Assembly (NCBI GenBank): GCA_903923395.1
Contig: CAIXXM010000102.1
Coordinates: 37,439 to 101,438, forward strand
Origin: an uncultured Acidobacteriia bacterium
Lineage (GTDB): Bacteria > Acidobacteriota > Terriglobia > Bryobacterales > Bryobacteraceae
Length of the DNA: 64,000 bases
Direction of reading: 5' to 3'
Positions 7,980 through 16,295 of the stretch are shown here, in pieces (position 1 is the stretch's first letter; every line of letters begins with the position of its first letter). The notes beneath the pieces were generated by a model, which was not told the DNA's origin, did no database searches, and worked only from the letters and a program-made list of their open reading frames with translations. A program made the translations under genes and the position numbers.

Positions 7980-8933
7980 TTACGCCATGCGGGATGGACT
8001 GGATGGCTCCCCCTGCGGCCGGGGATGGAATGGAGAGTATTCGGCGCGTCCGAGAGTTATTCCCGCTGGCAGTGTGGTCTGTCTCCATCCGGCGATAGCA
8101 AAGAGCAGGAAGCGGCCCGTGCCGCCTGTTACCCCACGCGGATCATCGGTGTTGAAAACAACCTGCGCACTTCCGGTCAACTGTAGAATCTGCCCGCTTG
8201 TTGGGTCCGGTACAACGAGCCCGGCGGAAGGGTCCAGCATCAGGTTGCCGAAGGTCTGGAACATGCCGTTGCCGGAGTAATCCGGGAAGCGCAAGTGGTT
8301 TTCATCCAACACTTCGACGAAACCTGGATAACCGCCCCGGTGCGAAACGTCTGCGCCTCGTGCCGGGTGCGCACTCGCAATGAATAGTGTGTCCGCCCGC
8401 TGCAGAAGCAAGGCCTGTGCGGTGCCTAAGGCTTGGCCCGCCAAGGGATCGCTTTCCTGCCGCGCGGACGGCTGAGACTGCGTGATTTCTCTGCGGTTGA
8501 TGTACTTCGGGCAGTTCGGAAAGGCTTCTCTTACGTTGAACTGGAGGGTGGCTTCTGATGGTCTGGCGATCTCTCCATTGATCCGGAGGCGTCTTCGCGT
8601 GGCTAACTCAATGGCAAGTCCGCCCACGGAGGGATTGTCGCCGATGTTCCGCCAGAATGGATCACCCGGGTCCACGATGGCTGTGGTTAGATCGAAATCG
8701 ACCTGGGTGCCGTCGGCCGAGGTCATGAAGCCGCGCTTGCCAAACAGGATGGAAGCCCAGATCTGTCCTGCGGCATCCCTGCTTCCGAACACAGCCATGG
8801 TTTGCTCTGCCAGAAAGGGCAGGGCGCCACCCATGATGCGGCGCGAAATGATGTTCCCGTTGCGCTCGGCGATGGCTTCCTGGCCGGTCAGCCGCTGTAC
8901 TTCGCGTTCGCCTTCATGAAATGGATTCTGCAT
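7980..8933 (-). CDS. Pyridoxamine 5'-phosphate oxidase-like FMN-binding protein
   Basis: A 317-residue protein with the split-barrel fold. FLAEQTMAVFGSRDAAGQIWASILFG near residues 40-65 is the usual first strand pair (protein sees whether a flavin or haem substrate is bound), and LAIELATRRRLRINGEI matches the central part. A second half with RADTLFIASAH and GFVEVLDENHLRFPDYSGNGMFQTFGNL repeats the motif, so it is a two-module member of the family. Members bind FMN, F420 or haem; the true substrate cannot be told. It is cytosolic and heads the unit with the unknown protein and the dehydratase downstream. Confidence 0.85.
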   Translation of the reverse strand: MQNPFHEGEREVQRLTGQEAIAERNGNIISRRIMGGALPFLAEQTMAVFGSRDAAGQIWASILFGKRGFMTSADGTQVDFDLTTAIVDPGDPFWRNIGDNPSVGGLAIELATRRRLRINGEIARPSEATLQFNVREAFPNCPKYINRREITQSQPSARQESDPLAGQALGTAQALLLQRADTLFIASAHPARGADVSHRGGYPGFVEVLDENHLRFPDYSGNGMFQTFGNLMLDPSAGLVVPDPTSGQILQLTGSAQVVFNTDDPRGVTGGTGRFLLFAIAGWRQTTLPAGITLGRAEYSPFHPRPQGEPSSPSRMA

Positions 8934-8968
8934 GGTGTCTTCGAACTTGGAGAGAGAGGGACAAAGCG

Positions 8969-9538
8969 TTAGACTGCTGTCACCCGAAACACGCCCTTAA
9001 TGCACTGCGGATTTCGAACTGCAATCTGGATGTGTGTTTTCTCCCGAAAGCCGGAACCCTCGTAAAGCGGTGCGCCTTCTGTAAATACACCCTTCACGGT
9101 GTCGACAGGGGGCAAACCTTGTGCCTTCCGGATCGAATGAAAACGAAGGATCACGGCGCAATTTAGGTTCCGGCGCAACTGGTCTCTGCTGTTCACTGGC
9201 AGTGGTAGATCTGCCGCTTTGGAAACCTCAACGAGACTGCGATGCGCTGTCAGAACCCATTCCAAGCCGGGAGCAGTTGTTAAATCCAGGCATAAACCGA
9301 GATCAATCACGGCACCAATCACGTAAGGCCTCTTGATTCCTGATCCCCGGCGTGCCGAAGTTTCCTTCGCGAATTCCAATCCCCGCTGTGGATTGGCCTC
9401 CCAGAAGTAAACGCCGGGACCCAGCCAGTCATAATCGTTATTGCTGGGCTGGAACGGAGCGCCACTCAATAGTTTCTCGCCCACACGCTCATCACACCCG
9501 TGGTACCCGAGAATGAATGCGGAGGATAAGCGGTGCAC
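8969..9538 (-). CDS. Putative ADP-ribosyltransferase-like toxin-type protein
   Basis: A 189-residue cytosolic protein. The N-terminus reads GYHGCDERVGEKLLSG, then SNNDYDWLGPGVYFWEANPQRGLEFA. A His-Gly after a strand, followed by a Tyr in GVYFWE, is the arrangement of the ADP-ribosyltransferase fold as seen in DUF3990-type proteins; the third catalytic residue cannot be placed with confidence. Start is GTG at 9538. A small basic protein is encoded 5 nt upstream on the same strand, as in toxin-antitoxin pairs. Family assignment is inference from motif layout. Confidence 0.6.
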   Translation of the reverse strand: MHRLSSAFILGYHGCDERVGEKLLSGAPFQPSNNDYDWLGPGVYFWEANPQRGLEFAKETSARRGSGIKRPYVIGAVIDLGLCLDLTTAPGLEWVLTAHRSLVEVSKAADLPLPVNSRDQLRRNLNCAVILRFHSIRKAQGLPPVDTVKGVFTEGAPLYEGSGFREKTHIQIAVRNPQCIKGVFRVTAV

Positions 9539-9543
9539 GTGAC

Positions 9544-9732
9544 CTATCTGTAGTGCTTGGAGAGTTTTCCCGACTTCGTGTAGATGCCTTCGTCAATCAG
9601 CACTTGGCGTGCGCTTGCCCGCGACTTCACGGCACGTTTTGTGAATGCCACAGCGGCTTTGCGGAACTCCTCTACTGCCTGCGGAGTGTGCAAATCCCAT
9701 TTTAGGATCGACGGTGTGCCTTCTGCCTTCAC
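9544..9732 (-). CDS. Small basic protein, putative antitoxin partner
   Basis: Sixty-two residues, starting at GTG 9732. The sequence is helical and basic, with FRKAAVAFTKRAVKSRASAR and a closing GIYTKSGKLSKHYR. Short proteins with this ending occur immediately before ADP-ribosyltransferase-like genes in other bacteria, to my recollection, and the gap here is only 5 nt. A DNA-binding or toxin-neutralising role is inferred from size and context. The ribosome binding site is weak. The 246 bases upstream, to the start of smc, hold no recognisable gene. Confidence 0.6.
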   Translation of the reverse strand: MKAEGTPSILKWDLHTPQAVEEFRKAAVAFTKRAVKSRASARQVLIDEGIYTKSGKLSKHYR

Positions 9733-9978
9733 AACCTAAATCTACCATGAATTCGGTAACACCTCCGCCATCTGACCTAACTCCAACCCATCCCGCCGCC
9801 CTGCGAACTGACCACACGGCCACAGGTCAACGAATCCCTGATTTCCACCGCCACCCCAACATCTTGTGGATCTCCTGAGGAAAAGCCCGCCAGTAGTAGC
9901 TCGTGTACTTTACTTTCACAGAAAACACCTGTACTCTGAAAAAGCTCTCCCCCGAGCTTGTGTTCCCTGAGGTGTGCG

Positions 9979-12900
9979 TTGCTGAAGCTGAAAAAGGTCG
10001 AAGTACAGGGTTTTAAGTCGTTCTGCGACCGGACGGAATTGCGGTTCAATGGGGGCGGTATCGCGGCGATTGTCGGGCCAAACGGCTGCGGCAAGTCCAA
10101 TTTGAGCGATGCTATCAGCTGGGTGCTCGGCGAACAATCCGCCAAGAGCCTCCGCGGCGCACGCATGGAAGACGTCATCTTCGCGGGCACCAAATCCCGC
10201 AAGCCCGTCGGCATGGCCTCGGTCACCATGGTGCTCGTGGACCCCGGCACTCCGGAAACCCCGAAAGCCGAAGCCACCCAGCCGGAGCCGTCAGCAGCCG
10301 ATCCAAACGCCCCCGAAGGCGAGGCTGCTGCCGCTTCCATTTCCGAAACTTCCGCGGAACCCTCCCCTGAGCCTTCCAAGGTCAAGGAAATCACCCCGCA
10401 CTCCAAGCCCGGCGAAGTGACCATCACCCGCCGCCTCTTCCGTTCCGGCGAAAGCGAGTACCTCATTGATGGCCGCCAAGCCCGCCTGCGCGATATCCAG
10501 GATATCTTCATGGGCTCCGGACTCGGTCCGGAAAGCTACGCCATTATTGAACAGGGCCGCATCGGCCAGATTCTCTCCTCCAAGCCGCAGGACCGCCGCG
10601 CCGTTATCGAAGAAGCTGCCGGCATCACCAAGTACAAAGCCCGCCGCCGTCTGGCCGAAGCCCGTCTCGAAGGTGCAAAGCAGAACCTCTCCCGCGTCTT
10701 TGACATCCTTGAAGAGGTCACCCGCCAGGTCAACTCCCTCAAGCGCCAGGCCGCGAAGGCCAAGCGCTACCAGGAACTGAAGTCCGACCTCGAAACACAG
10801 CTCCGCACCGTCCTCGCCGGGCGCCACGTCACGTTGAAAGACGAAGCCGACAAGGCCGCCGTCGCGCTCGAAGCCGCCACGGTCGAGTTGAAAGAAGCCA
10901 CCGCGCTCGCACAGGAAAAGGACACAAACCGCCAGCAGACCCAGGAAGTTTTTTACGCGCTCGAAGCGAAGCTCACCGCTGCCCGCAAAGCCCTCTCTGA
11001 ATTGAAGGTGGATGCCGAACGCACCAAGGGCCGGCTCGAATCGCAAGTCCGTGAAGCCGCTTCCATCGAACAGCGGATGACCCGCGCGGAGCACGAAGCC
11101 AATGACCTTGGCACGCGGCTCGAACAGAATGAGACCGAGCGCAAGACCCTGGCCGAATCCATCGCGGAACTCGAACAGGAAATGCAGCAGGTGCGGGCGG
11201 CGCTGCTCGAAAAGAATCGCGTCCGTGACGCCCTCCAGAACCGTGTTCGGGATGCCGAGCGCACCATGGAATCTTCGCGCTCGCATATCCTCCGTCTGAT
11301 GGGTGAAGCCTCCACCATCCGCAACCAGATGGCACAGGCGGAAGCTTACCTCGCCAGCGTGGAGCGTGAACGCGCCCGCGTTGCCAAAGACGAAGAGTTA
11401 GGGGCCGCCGAAGTTGCCCGGCTCGCCGCCGTCAAGCAGGAGCTTTCTGACTCCATCCAGAAGCGTCAACTCGAAATTCAGACCGTCACCAAAGACCGCC
11501 GGGAGATGGAACAGGGCCTCGCGGAAAAGCGCCGCATGATGGCGGACCTGCGTGTCCAGGTCGATCAACTGCGTGCCGAATGCTCGCGTCTTCGTGCCAA
11601 GCGCGAATCGCTCGAAAACATGCTGTCTCACCACAGCTACACGGGCGAATCGACCAAGAAGCTCCTCGCAGCGCTCGAAAATGGCCGCGCCGGAGCTTTC
11701 AAGCCCGCCGGTGTTCTCGCCGATTTTGCCGACGTGGACCCCGCCTGGGAGCGCGGTGCTGAAGAATTCCTGCAGGAAGAACTCGAATACATCGTTGTCA
11801 AGAGCTGGGATCAAGCCGAACAGAGTATGAACCTGCTGCGCGCTGAACTCGAAGGCCGCGCGACGTTCCTGGTGGAAAATGCGGTCGGGCAGAACACCCC
11901 CAACGCTGACCTTGGTCTGCCGCGCCTGGTCGATCACGTCACCTTCACCAACGGTCTCTCCGGACACGCGCGCACCTTGCTGCCCAAGATCAGCAACTGC
12001 TACCTGGCCACCGATGCCGAGCAGGCCCGCATCCTCGCCGAAGCCCACCCCGAACTCTACTTCCTGCTGCCCGATGGCCAGTGCTATCACGGCCGGATGC
12101 TCACCGGTGGACGGAAGAAGGCCAGCGGACCCCTCGTGCTGAAGCGCGAAATGCGGGAATTCGCCACCCAGCTGCAGAAGCAGGAGCAGAACCTGGCCGA
12201 TAAGCTCGCCCAGCAGGAAGCGATTCAGCACGAAAGCCAGACTTTTGAGCAGGAACTCGAACGCCTCCGCATGCTGCAGCAGGCCCGCGAGAAGGACGCC
12301 GTCGCTCTCGATTCCGACCTTCGCCGCGCCAGTGACGAAATCAACCGCGCCAACTCCCGCATCTCCGTTTCGCGCCTGGAACTTGAGCGTCTGAAGCGCG
12401 AAGAGGAACGCACCCTGGACCGCCGAGCCCAGAATCTTGCCCTGGTGGAACAAAAAGAAGCCGAGCGTGCGGACCGCGAACAAGCCGTGGAAGCTCTGCG
12501 CGAACAGCTCGAAGCGGCTCAGGAAGAAGCCCGCACCAGCGGAGAAGACCACTCCGTACTGCGCGCCAAACTCGCTGCCGTGGAAGAGCGCCACCGCGGG
12601 GAACGCGCTGCCTTCGCGCGACTGGAAAACCAGTTCCGGGAAATGGCGCAGCGCCGCCAGACCATCACCTCTGAAATCCAGCGCTGGGGTGAGAACCGCT
12701 CCCGCATCTTCACGGAAAATGTGGAGCTCGATCAGAAGGTCACCACCCTGCTCGGGCAGATCGAAGAGACGGATCGCGCCGTGATCGAACTCGCGCAGCA
12801 GGAGGCCGTCTACAAGGAGCAACTCGCTGCGTCCGATGTTGAACTGCGCGGCATCCGCACCCGCATCGAAACGGCACACGCCCGCCGCAGTGAGATTGAA

Positions 12901-13689
12901 GTGGACCTCACGCGCCGCCAGTCGGAACTTCAGTTCCTCGATGAAACCAGCCGCAAGGAACTGAATATTCCTGTGGCTGAACTGCCCGTGCCCGAAGACT
13001 TCTCGCCGGAAGTCCTGGCCGCTGCGGAATCCGGCTATCACGATACCCGGACCAAGATCGAGCACCTCGGCGCTGTGAACCCCACGGCATACGAAGAGTT
13101 CGAAGAAGCCTCGCAGCGCCAGGAATTCCTCACCGCGCAACGGCAAGATTTGATCGATTCCATCCGCGACACAGAGAAGGCGATCCAGGAAATCGACGAG
13201 ATCTCGAAGGTGAAGTTCTCGGATGCCTTCCACGCCATCAATGAATACTTCAAGGTCGGTTTCCAGACCCTGTTTGGCGGCGGGCACGGCGAGATGCGCC
13301 TCACCGACGAGACGAACATCAATGACAGCGGGATCGACATCATCGCCTCGCCGCCGGGCAAGCGTCTGCAGAATGTTCTGCTGCTTTCGGGCGGTGAGAA
13401 GGCACTTGCGGCGCTGTCGCTTCTGATGGCGGTCTTCAAATACCAGCCCAGCCCGTTCTGCGTGCTGGACGAAGTGGATGCACCGCTCGACGAAGCCAAC
13501 ATCGGCCGCCTCACAAAGCTCCTGCAGGAGATGTCGGTCGACACCCAGTTCATCGTGATCACGCACTCCAAGAAGACCATGGAGTCGGCGCAGGCGATGT
13601 ATGGCGTGACGATGCAGGAACAGGGCGTCTCAAAGCTGGTGAGCGTCCGCTTCCAGCACTCCGGCCAAAGTGCTGGTGCCGCCGCCTAG
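9979..13689 (+). CDS. smc: Chromosome segregation ATPase Smc
   Basis: Condensin-type protein that organises and segregates the chromosome, acting as a dimer with ScpA/ScpB. Of about 1236 residues: N-terminal ATPase head with Walker A GPNGCGKSN near residue 33; long coiled coil; hinge domain (GVLADFADVDPAWERGAEE onward, near 570-690); second coiled coil; C-terminal signature LLLSGGEKALAALSLL and Walker B FCVLDEVDAPLDEAN. TTG at 9979 is chosen because MLKLKKVEVQGFKSF is the standard beginning. An unusual Pro/Ala/Glu/Ser-rich segment of about 56 residues (10243-10410) interrupts the N-terminal head between LVDPG and EVTITRR. Confidence 0.96.
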   Translation: MLKLKKVEVQGFKSFCDRTELRFNGGGIAAIVGPNGCGKSNLSDAISWVLGEQSAKSLRGARMEDVIFAGTKSRKPVGMASVTMVLVDPGTPETPKAEATQPEPSAADPNAPEGEAAAASISETSAEPSPEPSKVKEITPHSKPGEVTITRRLFRSGESEYLIDGRQARLRDIQDIFMGSGLGPESYAIIEQGRIGQILSSKPQDRRAVIEEAAGITKYKARRRLAEARLEGAKQNLSRVFDILEEVTRQVNSLKRQAAKAKRYQELKSDLETQLRTVLAGRHVTLKDEADKAAVALEAATVELKEATALAQEKDTNRQQTQEVFYALEAKLTAARKALSELKVDAERTKGRLESQVREAASIEQRMTRAEHEANDLGTRLEQNETERKTLAESIAELEQEMQQVRAALLEKNRVRDALQNRVRDAERTMESSRSHILRLMGEASTIRNQMAQAEAYLASVERERARVAKDEELGAAEVARLAAVKQELSDSIQKRQLEIQTVTKDRREMEQGLAEKRRMMADLRVQVDQLRAECSRLRAKRESLENMLSHHSYTGESTKKLLAALENGRAGAFKPAGVLADFADVDPAWERGAEEFLQEELEYIVVKSWDQAEQSMNLLRAELEGRATFLVENAVGQNTPNADLGLPRLVDHVTFTNGLSGHARTLLPKISNCYLATDAEQARILAEAHPELYFLLPDGQCYHGRMLTGGRKKASGPLVLKREMREFATQLQKQEQNLADKLAQQEAIQHESQTFEQELERLRMLQQAREKDAVALDSDLRRASDEINRANSRISVSRLELERLKREEERTLDRRAQNLALVEQKEAERADREQAVEALREQLEAAQEEARTSGEDHSVLRAKLAAVEERHRGERAAFARLENQFREMAQRRQTITSEIQRWGENRSRIFTENVELDQKVTTLLGQIEETDRAVIELAQQEAVYKEQLAASDVELRGIRTRIETAHARRSEIEVDLTRRQSELQFLDETSRKELNIPVAELPVPEDFSPEVLAAAESGYHDTRTKIEHLGAVNPTAYEEFEEASQRQEFLTAQRQDLIDSIRDTEKAIQEIDEISKVKFSDAFHAINEYFKVGFQTLFGGGHGEMRLTDETNINDSGIDIIASPPGKRLQNVLLLSGGEKALAALSLLMAVFKYQPSPFCVLDEVDAPLDEANIGRLTKLLQEMSVDTQFIVITHSKKTMESAQAMYGVTMQEQGVSKLVSVRFQHSGQSAGAAA

Positions 13690-13787
13690 CGCTACTGCCT
13701 GAATATGGCGGGAACTACCCCCTGATTCGACCGGCCTATCTCTTTGGAAATATTGACCAAAGTCGAGAAAAACCGTAGTCTCGGGGG

Positions 13788-16295
13788 GTGAGTACTTGGC
13801 AACGCTATACGTCCTACCTTCGCGTATGGCTGGCCGCAACTTGTTTGAGTGAACGGCGCGCTATTGTCACGTTGTTGGCTGGGTGCATGCTGACTCTGCT
13901 GGCCGCGGGGTCGGGCCGGTATTGGCTTCGGCGCCAGGCTGGAGAGCAGTTTCGCATGGAAGCGGAAAGCCGTATCGGTGCTGCGCAACGCGAAATTGAA
14001 GCTAACTTTGGGGTGCTGCGTCTGTTGCGGGGCTTTGCGGAGAGCAACCCCGTCATCACCAGAGATTCCTTCGAGCACTTTGCCGAACGCGCCATGGAAA
14101 CCTATCCGACGGTGCGCGCTCTCGAATGGGTTCCCCGTATCTCCACGGTGCAGCGGGAAGCTTTTGAGCAAGCACTCACCAGTCACTACGGCAAAGCTAA
14201 GCAGATCATGCAGGGAAGGCCGGGCCAGAGTCTCCGCCGCGCAGAGGTACAGCCGGAGCATTACGCGGTCGAGTTTGTTCATCCCCTTTTGTCCGAAAAT
14301 GATCCAGCGATCGGTTTTGACATGTTGCAGAACCGTGCCACCCGCACCGCCTCTCTGCGGGCGGTGGAAAGCGGGGCCATTGCGGCGACTGGCCGGTTGC
14401 GGTTGCTGGAAACTACGGTGGATCGTTATGGCATCACCGCCTTTCTACCCGTCTATGACGAGGACGACACAGGACAGCCGGAGGAGTGGCGCAGCCGCCA
14501 CTGCCGCGGACTGGTGATGTGTATCTTCCAACTCGGTGATGTTCTTCGCCGCGGTCTGGAGCACAACGGCAGAGCCCCGATTCAATTCGCATTCTTCGAT
14601 CTCTCGGCTCCGCCGGGGAGCCAGTTCCTATACATGGGAAAAAGTAGTGTTTCGGGGTCCAGTACGGAGCCTCCTTCGCCGACAGCTTTGCCTGTCGCAC
14701 AATTCAGACAAACCACGGCAATGAGTGTCGGTGGACGGAAATGGCTCGTGGTCTCTGTGCCTGAGTCGGGGCATCCAGCCAGAGACGGCACTATATTTGG
14801 TTTTGTCGTGCTGGTTCTGGGCTTCGCATTTTCCTCGGCTGCAGCTTTTTATGTGGCAGCACAACTCCGCCATGCGCGACAACTGGCCGTCGCCAATTTG
14901 GGTTTGCGCAAAGAGATTCAGAGCAGGCAAAAGGTGGAGTCCGAGCTGGCCCAGATGGCTTATCACGATGCGCTGACCGGCCTGGCGAACCGGCGCAGGT
15001 TTGCCGATGTCATGGACGAAGCCATTGCGGCTTCCGCTGGACGGATTATCGCTCTGGTTTATCTGGATTTGGATGGCTTCAAGTTGATCAATGACACTCT
15101 GGGCCACGGTGTTGGCGATTCCGTGCTCTGCGAAGTATCCCGGCGTCTTGCGGGCCTGCTTGGTCCAGGAGATCTGATTGCCCGGACTGGTGGCGATGAA
15201 TTCAACATCCTGCTGCGCAATCCAAAGACAGTGGATGCCGCCGAAGAAACCGCCGCGCGGCTGCTGAAAGCCGTGGAACAGCCGTTACATCTGCTGGGGC
15301 ACAAGCTGACCGTTTCCGGGAGTTTGGGCATCAGCTTGTATCCCGAAGACGGCTGCAATTATGAGGAACTGAGTACCGCCGCTGACGATGCGATGTACCG
15401 CTCGAAGAGTCTTGGCAAGAACCGCGTCCAGCGTTACAACCGGCTTCACTCCGAAGGAACGTGCCAGAACCGCAGTCTGGCTCTGGATCTGCACACCGCC
15501 ATTGAGCGGCATGAACTGTGCCTGTTCTATCAGCCGCTGGTCAACCCTTCAGACCCGGTGAACATCCGCTTCGAAGCCCTGATCCGCTGGCAGCACCCTG
15601 AGCATGGGCTGTTGTCCCCCGGACAGTTTTTAGGCCTGGCGGAGGAAGCTGGCCTGACCTCGGTGCTCGGCGACTGGGTCCTGCGGGAGGCAACCACGCA
15701 CGCGCAGGGCTGGCAGTCCTTGACGCACGGCTTCGGGGCTGGCATCTCTGTGAATGTTTCGCCCATGCATTTCTCGCGGCCAAACTTTGTCGAGTCCATC
15801 CGGGACACACTGCAGGCATCCGGTCTCGATGCGCACCTGCTGGAGATCGAAGTGACGGAATCGAGTTTGTTGAGCAGTTTCGATGATGCAAGAAGCAAGT
15901 TTGAGCGCTTGCGGTACTTCGGCGTCACGGTTTCGCTCGATGACTTTGGCACAGGTTATTCCGCGCTGAGTTATCTCCCGAACCTGCCGGTTGACACGCT
16001 GAAAATTGACCGCAGCTTTGTCACTGGCCTGGAGCGTCACGCCGGTGCGGTCTCCCTGCTGGAGTCGCTAATTGGTCTGGCAAAAAAACAGAAACTGCGG
16101 GTTGTGGTGGAGGGCATTGAAACTGTCCGGCAGATGGCGATTGTCCGGGGCATGCATGCGGATGAACTGCAGGGCTATTTGCTGGGGCGGCCCATGCCCG
16201 AACCGGCGGTCCGGCGTTTTCTGGAGACATGGCACCGCAACCGGCAGACTGGTGCAAAGATGGAAGACCGGCTGGCCGTGTATCCCGCGGCCTAG
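13788..16295 (+). CDS. CHASE-GGDEF-EAL cyclic-di-GMP enzyme
   Basis: An 835-residue membrane-bound signalling enzyme. A first membrane helix (about 24-45) and a second (about 325-350) bracket a periplasmic CHASE sensor (PTVRALEWVPRIS, YAVEFVHPL). The GGDEF domain has an intact active site (RTGGDEF), but the inhibitory RxxD site is GPGD, so product inhibition is probably lost. The EAL domain keeps FEALIRW, NVSP, EVTES, DDFGTGYSAL, LKIDRSF and VVEGIE, so phosphodiesterase activity is likely. Both activities could exist. The start is GTG 13788. Its stop codon interlocks with that of the opposite cyclic-di-GMP gene in the shared tetramer CTAG. Confidence 0.93.
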   Translation: MSTWQRYTSYLRVWLAATCLSERRAIVTLLAGCMLTLLAAGSGRYWLRRQAGEQFRMEAESRIGAAQREIEANFGVLRLLRGFAESNPVITRDSFEHFAERAMETYPTVRALEWVPRISTVQREAFEQALTSHYGKAKQIMQGRPGQSLRRAEVQPEHYAVEFVHPLLSENDPAIGFDMLQNRATRTASLRAVESGAIAATGRLRLLETTVDRYGITAFLPVYDEDDTGQPEEWRSRHCRGLVMCIFQLGDVLRRGLEHNGRAPIQFAFFDLSAPPGSQFLYMGKSSVSGSSTEPPSPTALPVAQFRQTTAMSVGGRKWLVVSVPESGHPARDGTIFGFVVLVLGFAFSSAAAFYVAAQLRHARQLAVANLGLRKEIQSRQKVESELAQMAYHDALTGLANRRRFADVMDEAIAASAGRIIALVYLDLDGFKLINDTLGHGVGDSVLCEVSRRLAGLLGPGDLIARTGGDEFNILLRNPKTVDAAEETAARLLKAVEQPLHLLGHKLTVSGSLGISLYPEDGCNYEELSTAADDAMYRSKSLGKNRVQRYNRLHSEGTCQNRSLALDLHTAIERHELCLFYQPLVNPSDPVNIRFEALIRWQHPEHGLLSPGQFLGLAEEAGLTSVLGDWVLREATTHAQGWQSLTHGFGAGISVNVSPMHFSRPNFVESIRDTLQASGLDAHLLEIEVTESSLLSSFDDARSKFERLRYFGVTVSLDDFGTGYSALSYLPNLPVDTLKIDRSFVTGLERHAGAVSLLESLIGLAKKQKLRVVVEGIETVRQMAIVRGMHADELQGYLLGRPMPEPAVRRFLETWHRNRQTGAKMEDRLAVYPAA

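Noticed and set aside
11398..13566. 722-residue open frame opposite smc
   Set aside because: It is the complement of Smc coiled coil; codon bias of the GC-rich real gene leaves the antisense frame open. No motif or start signal supports it.
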